Assembly: GCF_001877035.1 (NCBI RefSeq)
Contig: NZ_CP015756.1
Span: forward strand, 3,029,001-3,093,000
Reading direction: 5' to 3'
Length of the DNA stretch: 64,000 nucleotides
Source: Clostridium estertheticum subsp. estertheticum
GTDB lineage: Bacteria; Bacillota; Clostridia; Clostridiales; Clostridiaceae
The translations under genes and the position numbers were made by a program. Of this stretch, positions 32,111 to 41,075 are shown in pieces (position 1 is the first letter of the stretch; each line of letters opens with the position of its first letter). The notes below the pieces were generated by a model. That model saw nothing but the letters and a program-made list of their open reading frames with translations, was not told the origin of the DNA and made no database searches.

Positions 32111-33022
32111 TCAACTATTTCTTAACTTAGTTATTAATTTTTCAAAATAAGCTGGGATTGGCGAATCAAATTCCATGTATTTATTAGTAGTTGGATGTAT
32201 AAATCCAAGCCTTTTTGCATGCAGAACCTGCCCTTTTAAATTAAATTTCTGCTTCTTGAACCCATATATCAAGTCACCAACTAAAGGATGTCCTATCTTT
32301 GCCATATGTACTCTTATTTGATGAGTTCGTCCTGTTTCTAAATTACATTCTACTAATGTATAACCCTCAAATCTCTCAATTACTTTATAATGAGTTACCG
32401 CTTTTTTACCACTCTCAACTATCGCCATTTTTATCCTATCTTTTGAATGTCTTCCGATAGGTGCATCAACCATGCCTTCATCATCTTTAATAAGACCTTC
32501 TACAAGTGCTAAATAACTTCTTGTCATTGAATGATCTTTAAGCTGCGCTGCAAGAGAGTTATGTGCATTATCATTTTTAGCTACTACTAAAGCCCCAGAT
32601 GTGTCCTTATCGATTCTATGCACTATGCCTGGTCTAAGAACACCATTTATACCTGATAGGTCTGTACAATGATTTAAGAGTGCATTAACCAATGTACCCG
32701 AATAATTTCCTGGTGCTGGGTGAACCACCATGTCCTGAGGTTTATTAATCACAATTACGTCACTATCTTCATATATAACGTCCAAAGGTATGTCTTCTGC
32801 CTTTACATTTAACTCAACAGGATCCGGAATAGACAAATCAATTGTGTCGTTTAATTTCAATTTAAAATTACTTTTTCGACATTTTCCGTTCACAGTAGCA
32901 TTTTCCTTTTCAATTATCCCTTGAATGTATGACCTTGATTTATCCTCAAATTCATTAGCAATAAATACATCAAGCCTCATACCAACCGAGTTTTCTTCAA
33001 CTTTAAAATCATAATTTTCCAT
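32111..33022 (-). CDS. rluD: Ribosomal large-subunit pseudouridine synthase D
   Basis: 303 residues. An N-terminal S4 RNA-binding domain (about 14-75) precedes the RluA-type synthase domain with catalytic Asp in VHRIDKDTSGALVVAK (about 135-150) and the signature GRTHQIRVHMAKIGHPLVGD (about 236-255). RluD modifies helix 69 of 23S rRNA (U1911/1915/1917) in E. coli. Its ATG lies directly after the lspA stop codon, the usual lspA-rluD operon of Firmicutes. Confidence 0.95.
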   Translation of the reverse strand: MENYDFKVEENSVGMRLDVFIANEFEDKSRSYIQGIIEKENATVNGKCRKSNFKLKLNDTIDLSIPDPVELNVKAEDIPLDVIYEDSDVIVINKPQDMVVHPAPGNYSGTLVNALLNHCTDLSGINGVLRPGIVHRIDKDTSGALVVAKNDNAHNSLAAQLKDHSMTRSYLALVEGLIKDDEGMVDAPIGRHSKDRIKMAIVESGKKAVTHYKVIERFEGYTLVECNLETGRTHQIRVHMAKIGHPLVGDLIYGFKKQKFNLKGQVLHAKRLGFIHPTTNKYMEFDSPIPAYFEKLITKLRNS

Positions 33023-33469
33023 CTATACCTCTTCCTTTACTATTGAAATTGCCAAAACCAATGTTCCCACAACAACTAACGTATCTGCTACGTTAAATGT
33101 TGGAAAAGAGTAAACCTCTTTATAATGAATTAAAATAAAATCTACTACATACTTATAAAATATTCTATCATATAAATTTCCAAGTGCTCCACTTATAATG
33201 AGCGCAAAACTTATTCTAAGAAATTTTGATTTTGGCTTATACTTAATAATATAATATATCATGCCCGATATAACAAGTAATGTAACTAATGCAAGCAATA
33301 TTAATTTGTTCTGAAGTATTCCAAAAGCAGCTCCCCTATTCTCTAAATATTCCAATTTAAAGAAATCTTTAATTAATATAACTCCATTATTATCTTTCAA
33401 TGCAGTGAGTGCCCAAACCTTAGTTAATCTGTCCAACGCCAGGCCTAAAAAAATAATTAAAACTTCCAT
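33023..33469 (-). CDS. lspA: Lipoprotein signal peptidase (signal peptidase II)
   Basis: 148-residue membrane aspartyl protease with four hydrophobic segments. The catalytic aspartates are in LGNLYDRI (about residue 99) and FNVADTLV (about residue 127); NRGAAFG (about 44-50) is conserved. It cleaves signal peptides of diacylglyceryl-modified prolipoproteins. GGGGGAAGG precedes the ATG; tightly coupled with rluD. Confidence 0.95.
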   Translation of the reverse strand: MEVLIIFLGLALDRLTKVWALTALKDNNGVILIKDFFKLEYLENRGAAFGILQNKLILLALVTLLVISGMIYYIIKYKPKSKFLRISFALIISGALGNLYDRIFYKYVVDFILIHYKEVYSFPTFNVADTLVVVGTLVLAISIVKEEV

Positions 33470-33575
33470 ACCCTTCCCCCTAATAATACAAAAGAAAGCA
33501 TATATTACTCTAAATTTATTATTTTAAAATTATAAGCAATATATACTCTTTTATTTTTTCTAATTAGATATACTG

Positions 33576-34172
33576 TTAATCTGGTAGCTGACTTTTATAT
33601 TGTTGATTACTTATTTTCTCTATAGGTTCAACATAACCATCTTCATCATCAAATTCGATTATATCATCTAATTTATTATTAAAACGTTCTACGTCTTGAT
33701 AAGTATCTTCTTGATCAACACCTACATCACCTTTATTACTATATTTAAAAAATGATCCAAGTATATCTTCCTCAACACATCTATTGTTTTGCTCTGCTGG
33801 TTTCTTATTGTCACTAGATTTTTCACATGACACACAATTAGTAGCATATGGTATAAATTCTAATCTTTCTGGGTCAATATCAACTCCACAACTTCTACAT
33901 TTTCCATAAGTATGGTCATCAATGCTCTTTAAAGCATCTTCAATTTTATTTAATACCGATATCTCATTTCCTTTTAACGCAATTCCCTTTTCCTTATCAA
34001 ACAATTCAGTGGCAACATCAGATGGATGATTGTCATAAAACGACAATTCAGTTGCCATTTCACTATTAGAATCTATAACCCCATTCTGTCGCATTAATTT
34101 AATAAGATCAAGTACCCGTGACTGTTCATTTATCAATTTGTTTTTAAAATATTGTATTTTATTCTTTTCCAT
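33576..34172 (-). CDS. yteA: TraR/DksA-type zinc-finger protein (YteA-like)
   Basis: 198 residues with an N-terminal coiled coil and a single C4 zinc finger, CRSCGVDID (about 93-101) and CVSCEKS (about 114-120), followed by an acidic tail rich in Asp/Glu. The segment YDNHPSDVATELFDKEKGIAL is characteristic of the YteA group, often linked to sporulation in Bacillus and Clostridium. It probably binds RNA polymerase or a similar target, but the exact role is unknown. GAGGAG precedes the ATG. Confidence 0.85.
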   Translation of the reverse strand: MEKNKIQYFKNKLINEQSRVLDLIKLMRQNGVIDSNSEMATELSFYDNHPSDVATELFDKEKGIALKGNEISVLNKIEDALKSIDDHTYGKCRSCGVDIDPERLEFIPYATNCVSCEKSSDNKKPAEQNNRCVEEDILGSFFKYSNKGDVGVDQEDTYQDVERFNNKLDDIIEFDDEDGYVEPIEKISNQQYKSQLPD

Positions 34173-34298
34173 AATAACAACTCCTCTAGTTTTAATATAG
34201 TAGTAATATTAAAAATTTAAAACTTCTATATGGTTATGTTTTCTCATGGAAAGAATTTTATTACATTTATTTAATAATATTTTTATAAGGATTGATTT

Positions 34299-34991
34299 CT
34301 AAATTAGTTTCAGCATATTATTTAAAATATTTGTAGAATTTTCAACTGCAATATCTTTGAATTTTTCATATTCCATTTGAGCCCCATTACTTGCATTGTC
34401 GGATATAGATCTAATAACAATAAATGGGGTTTCATTTAAATAACATACCTGAGCAATGCTTGCCCCTTCCATTTCACATGCCAAACATTCAAATTCAGAA
34501 TTTAACCACTTTATCTTATCAATATTTGCAATAAATTGGTCACCTGACACGATTCTTCCGGTAAAATGATTATGCCCTTTTATATTTTTACATGATTCCT
34601 CTGCAAATTTGATTAAAGAAACATCACATTTAAACTCAAAGGTGTCTAACCTTGGAATTTGTCCTATCTTATCACCAAATATAGTTGTATCTATATCATG
34701 TTGTACTAAATTATTTGCAATCACAATGTCTCCTGGATATATGTTATCGACTGTTCCGCCTGCAATACCAACATTTATAATGTAATCAACATTAAAATCA
34801 TCAATTAATATTTGAGCACAAATTGCTGCATTAACTTTACCTATACCACTAGTCACTACAACAACATTTTTATTATGTAAACTTCCAAGACTAAATTCCA
34901 TTTTAGCCTTCACTTCTTTCCGCTTAAACTCCATATCCCTAATTAAAAATTGAACCTCTTCCTCCATTGCTCCAATAATACCTATATTCAT
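34299..34991 (-). CDS. mtnN: 5'-methylthioadenosine/S-adenosylhomocysteine nucleosidase
   Basis: 230 residues. Starts MNIGIIGAMEEEVQFLI (catalytic Glu about residue 11), with GIGKVNAA, the purine-binding ACEMEGASIAQV (about 170-181, catalytic Glu) and IRSISDNAS (Asp about 199). It cleaves MTA and SAH to recycle methyl-cycle products and generates the LuxS substrate. A strong AGGAGG site precedes it. Single gene between YteA-like and the division cluster. Confidence 0.96.
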   Translation of the reverse strand: MNIGIIGAMEEEVQFLIRDMEFKRKEVKAKMEFSLGSLHNKNVVVVTSGIGKVNAAICAQILIDDFNVDYIINVGIAGGTVDNIYPGDIVIANNLVQHDIDTTIFGDKIGQIPRLDTFEFKCDVSLIKFAEESCKNIKGHNHFTGRIVSGDQFIANIDKIKWLNSEFECLACEMEGASIAQVCYLNETPFIVIRSISDNASNGAQMEYEKFKDIAVENSTNILNNMLKLI

Positions 34992-35044
34992 TTTTATATT
35001 CCTCCTTGTTTTATCCTAATTTATACATTACATGTTTGTTACAT

Positions 35045-35075
35045 AAAAAATCTCACCCAATGAGTGAGATTTTTT
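35045..35075. terminator. Bidirectional terminator after divIVA
   Basis: AAAAAATCTCAC and GTGAGATTTTTT form a perfect 12-bp stem with a 7-base loop; both strands end in T runs. It closes the division operon (divIVA stop at 35082). Confidence 0.9.
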
Positions 35076-35081
35076 ATGATT

Positions 35082-35696
35082 TTACCCTTTAGCAAAAAAA
35101 CTTTTTATTTGTTCCATTTCACCGTTTTCATGAAAATCTTTTTCCTCAATATTTTTGAGTGTTAAATTAGAACATTCAGAATCAATAGCAGCTTCATCAT
35201 CTACTCTATCATCATGCGTAACATTTCCTATGTTATAATTTTTAAGATAATCGTTTTCGAGTCCTTCAAACATCTCAAGTTGACAATTCATGAAACTTCT
35301 GAATTTAGTCCTAAATTTTGCAAATTCCTGCTTAACTTTTTCATATTCATCATTTACTTTAAGTACATCATCATGAGCCTTATTTAGCATCCTTTGGGAA
35401 GTGTCGTTTGCATTTTTAATAATCAATTCAGCTTCCTTTTGAGCAGACACCCTTGCTTGTTCTGCTGCATTTTGAGCTAATACTAAAGTATTTTGAATTG
35501 TTGCTTCTATCTTGACATGATGATTTAACTTCTCTTCTAAAAAACTTATCTTCTCTTTAAGCGTAGAATTTTCTTTATATGCCATTTCATATTCATCAGA
35601 TACTGTTTCTAAAAAATCATCAACCTCTTCTGAGCTGTATCCTCTTATGACCTTTTTAAATTCTTTATTGTTAATATCCATAGATGTTATTCTCAT
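35082..35696 (-). CDS. divIVA: DivIVA-family cell division protein
   Basis: 204 residues. The N-terminal lipid-binding domain is typical (MRITSMDINNKEFKKVIRGY ... EEVDDFLETV, residues 1-32), followed by a long coiled coil (about 35-140) and an acidic tail. DivIVA localises to curved membrane at septa and poles and recruits partners for division-site placement or sporulation. Last gene of the ylmE-sepF-yggT-ylmH-divIVA operon, in the conserved Firmicutes order. Confidence 0.93.
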   Translation of the reverse strand: MRITSMDINNKEFKKVIRGYSSEEVDDFLETVSDEYEMAYKENSTLKEKISFLEEKLNHHVKIEATIQNTLVLAQNAAEQARVSAQKEAELIIKNANDTSQRMLNKAHDDVLKVNDEYEKVKQEFAKFRTKFRSFMNCQLEMFEGLENDYLKNYNIGNVTHDDRVDDEAAIDSECSNLTLKNIEEKDFHENGEMEQIKSFFAKG

Positions 35697-35710
35697 TCTT
35701 TCCCCCCTAC

Positions 35711-36484
35711 CTATATGTACTTCTTTATTACAACTTTCAAGCGGCCCTTTTGCGTATTTCCTACAGTCTCTACCACCTTAAATTTTCCATATCCTCTAAT
35801 TGTTAATGTATCATTGTTTTCAATTACTTTATCTTTCTTTAAACAATTAAAATAATTAACTAGTATTTTGCCTGAAGATATTAGTTCAACTGAACTATTT
35901 CTAGAAATATTACATACAGCTGAAACTAACCCATCTAACCTAAATGAGGTAGTTATAATAACTTTTTCCTCAAATTTTCTTTCTGGAAGATCCTGTGATA
36001 CATAATCATACTCAGTGACATCGCAAGGACAATTCTTTATTGTATTTAAATTATTAATTATGAAATCACTAATATCACTGCAAACCGGTGCATAACATAC
36101 AGAATCTTGAATTATTAAATCACCCAATTTTTCTCTTTTTATGCCTAGTGACATTATTGCACCTAAATAATCCTTATGATCGACCCTTGCAAATTTAGAT
36201 TTGTTTTTTATTTTAAGTAAAACTATAGGATACTCTATAGGAGACTCACCAGAAGAAAATGATAACATTCTCCTATCTGAATCTTTAAATATTCCATTTG
36301 TAAATGGTTTTATTTCATACTCTTCACTTATAGCCAGAATTTGATGCCATATAGCTGGAGGTAAAAAATCATTAGTAAATATGATTTTATTTGTCTTTTC
36401 AGCTATTTGTATTTTATTAAATATGTTAGAAATTAAATTTTTATCTTCACAATTTATACTATTTAAAAAATGTTTTTTATCCAT
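35711..36484 (-). CDS. ylmH: YlmH, S4-domain RNA-binding protein
   Basis: 257 residues: N-terminal and central YlmH domains (with VDHKDYLGAIMSLGIKREKLGD, about 103-124) and a C-terminal S4 domain (about 184-250; RLDGLVSAVCNISRN ... VNYFNCLK). In Bacillus YlmH binds 50S subunits and acts in ribosome-associated quality control, in parallel with RqcH, which is also in this window. Located in the conserved division cluster before divIVA. Confidence 0.92.
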   Translation of the reverse strand: MDKKHFLNSINCEDKNLISNIFNKIQIAEKTNKIIFTNDFLPPAIWHQILAISEEYEIKPFTNGIFKDSDRRMLSFSSGESPIEYPIVLLKIKNKSKFARVDHKDYLGAIMSLGIKREKLGDLIIQDSVCYAPVCSDISDFIINNLNTIKNCPCDVTEYDYVSQDLPERKFEEKVIITTSFRLDGLVSAVCNISRNSSVELISSGKILVNYFNCLKKDKVIENNDTLTIRGYGKFKVVETVGNTQKGRLKVVIKKYI

Positions 36485-36499
36485 TTGTGTTTAACCTTA

Positions 36500-36766
36500 T
36501 TACAATAGTGTAAATAAAGCATACACTATTTGTTTTAAAATCATTATAATACCAAGCGCTATTATTGGAGAAAAATCTATCATCATATTACCAAAATATC
36601 TATCTTGAATCTTTCTACCAGGCTCTAGCAAAGGATTAGTTATTTTATGTAAAATTTCAGTATATTGATTTGACCGCCCAGCATAAACCCAAGACAAAAC
36701 TACTTCAATAAGAATTGCATACTCTAACACCTTAAAAAACATATTAATTACATTATACAAATACAA
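36500..36766 (-). CDS. ylmG: YggT/YlmG-family membrane protein
   Basis: 88 residues with two hydrophobic segments (about 10-26 and 62-86) and the loop NPLLEPGRKIQDRYFGNMMIDFSP-type signature (positions about 41-66). Start is TTG at 36766, 9 bases after GGAGG. Members of this family are conserved beside sepF and are linked to membrane protein placement during division; the molecular role is not settled. Confidence 0.9.
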   Translation of the reverse strand: MYLYNVINMFFKVLEYAILIEVVLSWVYAGRSNQYTEILHKITNPLLEPGRKIQDRYFGNMMIDFSPIIALGIIMILKQIVYALFTLL

Positions 36767-36844
36767 ATTTTATAACCTCCTGAATTTTCTAAATATAGAC
36801 AACAATATTTTATTGTGTCCTAAAAATCTCTTTAATACACATTT

Positions 36845-37291
36845 TTACTTATTCCAATTAAAAATTCCCTTTGAACTTAGTTCATTTTTCAATTCATTAT
36901 TAACTTCTATATTTGATGGAGAAATTAAATATACCCCTTTTTCTACCTGCTGAAGTTCGCCGCCTAAAGCGTAACATACTCCACCAACAAAATCTAATAA
37001 TCTTTGACCAGTTTTTGGTTCTAGCGCAGTTGTGTTTATCACAATTATCTTTCTAGCCTTTAAGTTGTCACTAATCACCGTTGCTTCATCAAAATCATCT
37101 GGTTTTATAATTACTACCTTTGTAGATGTTGATGTATGAATATTCACTACTTTACTTTGTTTCTTGTTTGCACTCATCAATGATTCAATATCCACATTTT
37201 CATCTTCATTATCTATTTCTTTAACCTCCTCCTCTTCTTCCTCTGCCATACCCAAAAAATCCATAACTTTGTTAATCACTTTATTTGCCAT
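36845..37291 (-). CDS. sepF: SepF cell division protein
   Basis: 148 residues. An N-terminal membrane-binding amphipathic helix (MANKVINKVMDFLGM), an acidic linker (EEEEEEVKE) and the C-terminal SepF domain (about 55-140; VIIKPDDFDEATVISDNLKA, then QRLLDFVGGVCYALGG). SepF anchors FtsZ to the membrane and shapes the septum. ATG at 37291 is 9 bases from GGAGG; the start is one base past the stop codon of ylmE. Confidence 0.95.
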   Translation of the reverse strand: MANKVINKVMDFLGMAEEEEEEVKEIDNEDENVDIESLMSANKKQSKVVNIHTSTSTKVVIIKPDDFDEATVISDNLKARKIIVINTTALEPKTGQRLLDFVGGVCYALGGELQQVEKGVYLISPSNIEVNNELKNELSSKGIFNWNK

Positions 37292-37292
37292 T

Positions 37293-37967
37293 TTATAATG
37301 CCTCCAGTTTTTTATAATCTCTTTTTCCAAATATTTTTGTGCCTAGTCTTATCATATTAGCTCCTTGTTCTAAGGCAATTGGAAAATCTTTGCTCATCCC
37401 TAAAGATAAAAACTCCATAGAAACATTTTTGTATTTATAAGTCTTTAGATCATCAAAAACAGCCTTCATCTTCGCAAAATATTTTCTAGAACTTTCATCG
37501 TCACCAATTGGAATTGTAGCCATAAGCCCTTTGACTTTTACATTATTACATTCTTCGCAAGCCTTTATTAAATCATTCATTTCCTCTGGAGCAACACCTG
37601 TCTTCGCAATTTCGTTTCCAATATTTATTTGAATTAAAACATTTGCTATTTCATTCTTTGCCCCATAACGCTTTTCAATTTCTTTGAGTAAATGTATGCT
37701 ATCTAAAGAATGTATAAGATGAACTTTTCCAACTATATATTTCACCTTATTTGTCTGCAAATGTCCTATGAAGTGCCATCTAATGTCTTTTCCTATGCTG
37801 TCATATTTTTCAAGAAATTCTTGGACTTTGTTTTCTCCAAAATCCCTAGCCCCAGAATCATAAGCCTCTTTAATTTCACTAATTTGCCTAGTCTTAGAAA
37901 CGCATATTAGTGTTACGTTTTCTGGAATTTCATTCTTTATCTTATTATAAACTTCACCAATTGACAA
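37293..37967 (-). CDS. ylmE: PLP homeostasis protein (YggS/YlmE family)
   Basis: 224 residues with the alanine-racemase-type barrel. The PLP-binding lysine is in LICVSKTRQ (about residue 26), and the family signatures are RWHFIGHLQTNKV (about 76-88) and SLGMSKDFPIALEQGANMIRLG (about 188-209). It buffers pyridoxal phosphate and amino-acid levels. Start is TTG at 37967 with GGAGGG upstream. First gene of the division-cluster operon with sepF. Confidence 0.94.
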   Translation of the reverse strand: MSIGEVYNKIKNEIPENVTLICVSKTRQISEIKEAYDSGARDFGENKVQEFLEKYDSIGKDIRWHFIGHLQTNKVKYIVGKVHLIHSLDSIHLLKEIEKRYGAKNEIANVLIQINIGNEIAKTGVAPEEMNDLIKACEECNNVKVKGLMATIPIGDDESSRKYFAKMKAVFDDLKTYKYKNVSMEFLSLGMSKDFPIALEQGANMIRLGTKIFGKRDYKKLEAL

Positions 37968-38082
37968 CTATCCGTCCCTCCTTAGTTTTTTAGGGCTCAA
38001 AACAATTATTAATTACCCTATCCCATTTCTGTATTAATTCTTCATTAAACATGAAAATCCTTTAAGATTCGTATATTTAATA

Positions 38083-38793
38083 TTATTTATTCACTAAACT
38101 CATGTACTTATAAATAAAGTCACCATTATATGCTAATATCTTTATATTATCTGACTTGGCAATATTAATTTTAACATCACTTCTTTGGAGTAATGATGTA
38201 TGAGTTTGCTCTAAAGTTAAATAATTATACATTATATCCTTGTTTCCAATAGCACTAATATAAAATGGAGTTACTATATTAACACCATTTAACTTAATAC
38301 TAGCACCATAACATATCCCCCAATTATCATAAACAACTCTTATTCCATTTACTGATATTGCTTCTGCCCCTGCATTTCTAAGATCATTTATTACTTGAAC
38401 AATATCAGAATCATGAATTAACTGATTCATAGTAACATTCTTATCAAAACTATCGGCGCCATCCTCTAGTTTAATTATAACCCCTTGACCCTGAACATCA
38501 CTATTCCCGATTATTAAATTATTATTAATAACTTCTTTTTTAATTTCTTTTGAAACCTGGAGTGTTTTTTCATCACCAGTATCATACTTTTTAAGCTTTA
38601 CACTTGTACTATGATATTGCTCTTTTAAATTGTTTAATTCTGAATATAATTTAGTTCTCTCATTATAGGCTTGATCATACTGTTTTACATCTAAAAAATT
38701 AATTTTCCCTTTAAATCCAATATTCATTGATATAAGAATTCCTATGATTATTGAAGCAATAAAAACAAATATGGTAGCTTCATTATTTTTCAT
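38083..38793 (-). CDS. DUF881 membrane-anchored protein (second copy)
   Basis: 236 residues: N-terminal hydrophobic anchor (about 8-27), a coiled coil (about 40-75) and the extracytoplasmic DUF881 domain (NVTMNQLIHDSDIVQVINDL, then NAGAEAISVNGIRVV). The family is found only in Gram-positive bacteria, usually as two copies around a small basic membrane protein, between ftsQ and other division genes. Function unknown, presumably in division or wall assembly. Confidence 0.9.
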   Translation of the reverse strand: MKNNEATIFVFIASIIIGILISMNIGFKGKINFLDVKQYDQAYNERTKLYSELNNLKEQYHSTSVKLKKYDTGDEKTLQVSKEIKKEVINNNLIIGNSDVQGQGVIIKLEDGADSFDKNVTMNQLIHDSDIVQVINDLRNAGAEAISVNGIRVVYDNWGICYGASIKLNGVNIVTPFYISAIGNKDIMYNYLTLEQTHTSLLQRSDVKINIAKSDNIKILAYNGDFIYKYMSLVNK

Positions 38794-38802
38794 TTAATCA
38801 CC

Positions 38803-39144
38803 TCATGAGTGGGATTTAGCTTTGTCAATTAAAAGTCGTCTAATAATTGCAAAGTTATCAAATATCCGACCTCCGAATACAATAATAGCGGCCAAATAAA
38901 TTGGAATTCCTAATTTATCACCTAAATAAACCATTGCTACAGCTAGCGCAGCATTCCCAAAAAAACCTGACACAAAAATATCTGCACGGAAATTATGAGA
39001 CATTGAACCTCTTAATGCACCAAAAACAGAATCTAAACACGCAAAAATTGCTACCGAAATATATGGAGAAAATTTAACTGGAATATTAACATTCCATACA
39101 ATTCCTAATATTACACCTATAAGTAATCCTACAAAAGCAACCAT
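38803..39144 (-). CDS. sbp: Small basic membrane protein (DUF1290, Sbp)
   Basis: 113 residues with three to four hydrophobic segments, including the family sequence PYISVAIFACLDSVFGALRG and ends with an IDKAKS tail. This protein is conserved between two DUF881 genes next to ftsQ in Firmicutes and Actinobacteria. Role unknown. AGAGGTGAT precedes the ATG. Confidence 0.9.
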   Translation of the reverse strand: MVAFVGLLIGVILGIVWNVNIPVKFSPYISVAIFACLDSVFGALRGSMSHNFRADIFVSGFFGNAALAVAMVYLGDKLGIPIYLAAIIVFGGRIFDNFAIIRRLLIDKAKSHS

Positions 39145-39154
39145 TTAATCACCT

Positions 39155-39886
39155 CTACTTCTTTTCTATTGGTTTCGCAAAATCAAATTTGTATGCTCTA
39201 TTTGATTTTGCAATTACTATTTCATTTGATTTTTCCATTGTTATATCACAAGTCTGGCTAAGTGTTTGTGGAATTGCTCCTGGGAAACTAATAGTACTTT
39301 CCAATATGTCACTTTTACCAATTGCTTTAATAGTTATTCTTTTACTATAAGAAATTCTTTCATCATTTATAATAATCGCATTTCCAGCATTTCTTATACC
39401 ACTACGAGAGGTTAATCTAATACCATTGATAGAAATTGCTTCTGCATTTCCAGCATTTAATTCATTTACTATATGAACTAAATCTGTATCATTTATTTTT
39501 TGATCATCAGAATTACTTCCAAAAATACTACTTTTAGGAGTTATATAAATTGTCATCCCTTCACCTTTTACATCGGTATCTCCAGTGAGTATTCTCGTCT
39601 CAACTAATTCTTTATTTAACAGTTCACTTTCTGCGTCTTTCCCCCCTGCAGCAGTTTCATATTCTTTTGTTTTAGCATCTAAATCATCAATTTTTTTCTG
39701 CATCTCTACCTTACTCTTTTTTAATTGTTCATTTTCAGTTATAATTTCAGGTGTATTTTTATTTGTATCTGTATCTGATGTTGATGCTGAATTTTGTTTG
39801 CTTATCATTTTAAATTGATAAGTTATCATAAATCCTAATAATACACATATAATACCAATAGATATTTGAGATATAAACTTCTTCAT
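39155..39886 (-). CDS. DUF881 membrane-anchored protein (first copy)
   Basis: 243 residues: N-terminal membrane anchor (about 6-24), linker with Ser/Thr/Asp, coiled coil (about 50-80) and DUF881 domain with DTDLVHIVNELNAGNAEAIS and IRLTSRSGIRNAGNAI. Paralogous to the gene at 38083 and separated from it by sbp, the standard arrangement. Confidence 0.9.
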   Translation of the reverse strand: MKKFISQISIGIICVLLGFMITYQFKMISKQNSASTSDTDTNKNTPEIITENEQLKKSKVEMQKKIDDLDAKTKEYETAAGGKDAESELLNKELVETRILTGDTDVKGEGMTIYITPKSSIFGSNSDDQKINDTDLVHIVNELNAGNAEAISINGIRLTSRSGIRNAGNAIIINDERISYSKRITIKAIGKSDILESTISFPGAIPQTLSQTCDITMEKSNEIVIAKSNRAYKFDFAKPIEKK

Positions 39887-39924
39887 AAACTTCCTCCTTG
39901 CTACTATCTGGGGGAGATATCTTC

Positions 39925-40737
39925 TTACTTCTTGTGTTCTACATAAATTGCTGGATTTCCTGTAAAACTTACATCTACATACCCCTTTGCATTCTCATAT
40001 TGAGGTTGCGTAATAATATTTATCGCCTTATTAAATTTATTTTTTAAATCTAGTGTTGTTCCAAATTTAATATACATATTTCCATATAAAATCTTAATAT
40101 CTAACACATTTTTTACATCCAGTGCCATTATCTTATTTGATTTACTAATTTTTCTATAATTCTCAATGATACTAGCCATTGAAACTAGAGTATCAATTTT
40201 TCGATCACTCTTCTCTCCAATTAAACTACCTACTTGAGCATTTTCATAATTAAATCCAATTAGATTTACTAAGTTCATGCCTTTAATGTCTGATTTTTTT
40301 TGAAGTAGATTTCCTTTATTATCTATAATGTAAAAATTATTATTTGCTTTTCCATAAAACGTCGCTCTTTTTTCAGTAATTTCTATAATAATCTTGCTAG
40401 GAAAAGCTTTTTTAACTTTTACACTTAGAACGTATGGATTCTCCATAATTTGTTTATTAGTATCACTAAAACTATCATATAATATATTACTACCTAAATG
40501 AGTTTTAGCTAAATCATTAATTTCAGTTTTAGATGCATTCACATTTCCTATTATTTCAATATTTCTAATATTAAAATATGGCAATTTCATACATAATGTA
40601 ACAAGCGTTGTTACCATAATTATAACTAATAAAATTAAGCCCCTTATTTTTTTCCGTTTTTTCCTTTTATGTAATAATTTTTCTTTATTTTCTATAATGT
40701 AATTCCCTTTATCAAGATTATTACTTTTCTTTCTCAT
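39925..40737 (-). CDS. ftsQ: Cell division protein FtsQ/DivIB
   Basis: 270 residues: basic cytoplasmic tail (RKKRKKIRG), one membrane segment (about 31-50), POTRA domain (about 55-125; FNIRNIEIIGNVNASKTEI) and the beta domain. It forms the FtsQ-FtsL-DivIC core complex at the septum. It starts a separate transcription unit, since a strong terminator lies between it and the ftsW/spoVE gene. Confidence 0.92.
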   Translation of the reverse strand: MRKKSNNLDKGNYIIENKEKLLHKRKKRKKIRGLILLVIIMVTTLVTLCMKLPYFNIRNIEIIGNVNASKTEINDLAKTHLGSNILYDSFSDTNKQIMENPYVLSVKVKKAFPSKIIIEITEKRATFYGKANNNFYIIDNKGNLLQKKSDIKGMNLVNLIGFNYENAQVGSLIGEKSDRKIDTLVSMASIIENYRKISKSNKIMALDVKNVLDIKILYGNMYIKFGTTLDLKNKFNKAINIITQPQYENAKGYVDVSFTGNPAIYVEHKK

Positions 40738-41030
40738 TCACTTCCTCGCATTCCTTGACGAATTTAAAATTTACAAATTTATACATTAAAATGCAACATT
40801 AAAATTTGTATATTGTAAAATAGATCCAGATTTAGTTTACACAATATTATTTAAAACTAGTCTCATATATATAATAACACTTAACATAACTATTTTCATC
40901 TGAATTTTAACCTATTTTTAGAATTTATTATATTAACTTTCTGTAACTACACTAGAAGAAATAATAGCCAAAATATACAAGCCATTAGACTTATTATTTA
41001 TTTAAATTCATACTCATTAATTGTAATTTT
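40738..41030. other. AT-rich intergenic region upstream of ftsQ
   Basis: About 290 bp of very AT-rich sequence without an open frame worth calling. It must contain the ftsQ promoter, as the preceding gene ends in a strong terminator; no single -35/-10 pair stands out. Confidence 0.6.
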
Positions 41031-41075
41031 AAAATTAGAAAAGGCAATGCTACTACGCATGCCTTTTCTAATTTT
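41031..41075 (-). terminator. Strong terminator overlapping the ftsW/spoVE stop codon
   Basis: AAAATTAGAAAAGGCA and its exact reverse complement form a perfect 16-bp stem around a 13-base loop. On the minus strand the left arm includes the TAG stop codon of the upstream gene, so translation termination and the terminator fold are in direct contact. The T-rich right arm supplies the tail. Confidence 0.85.
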
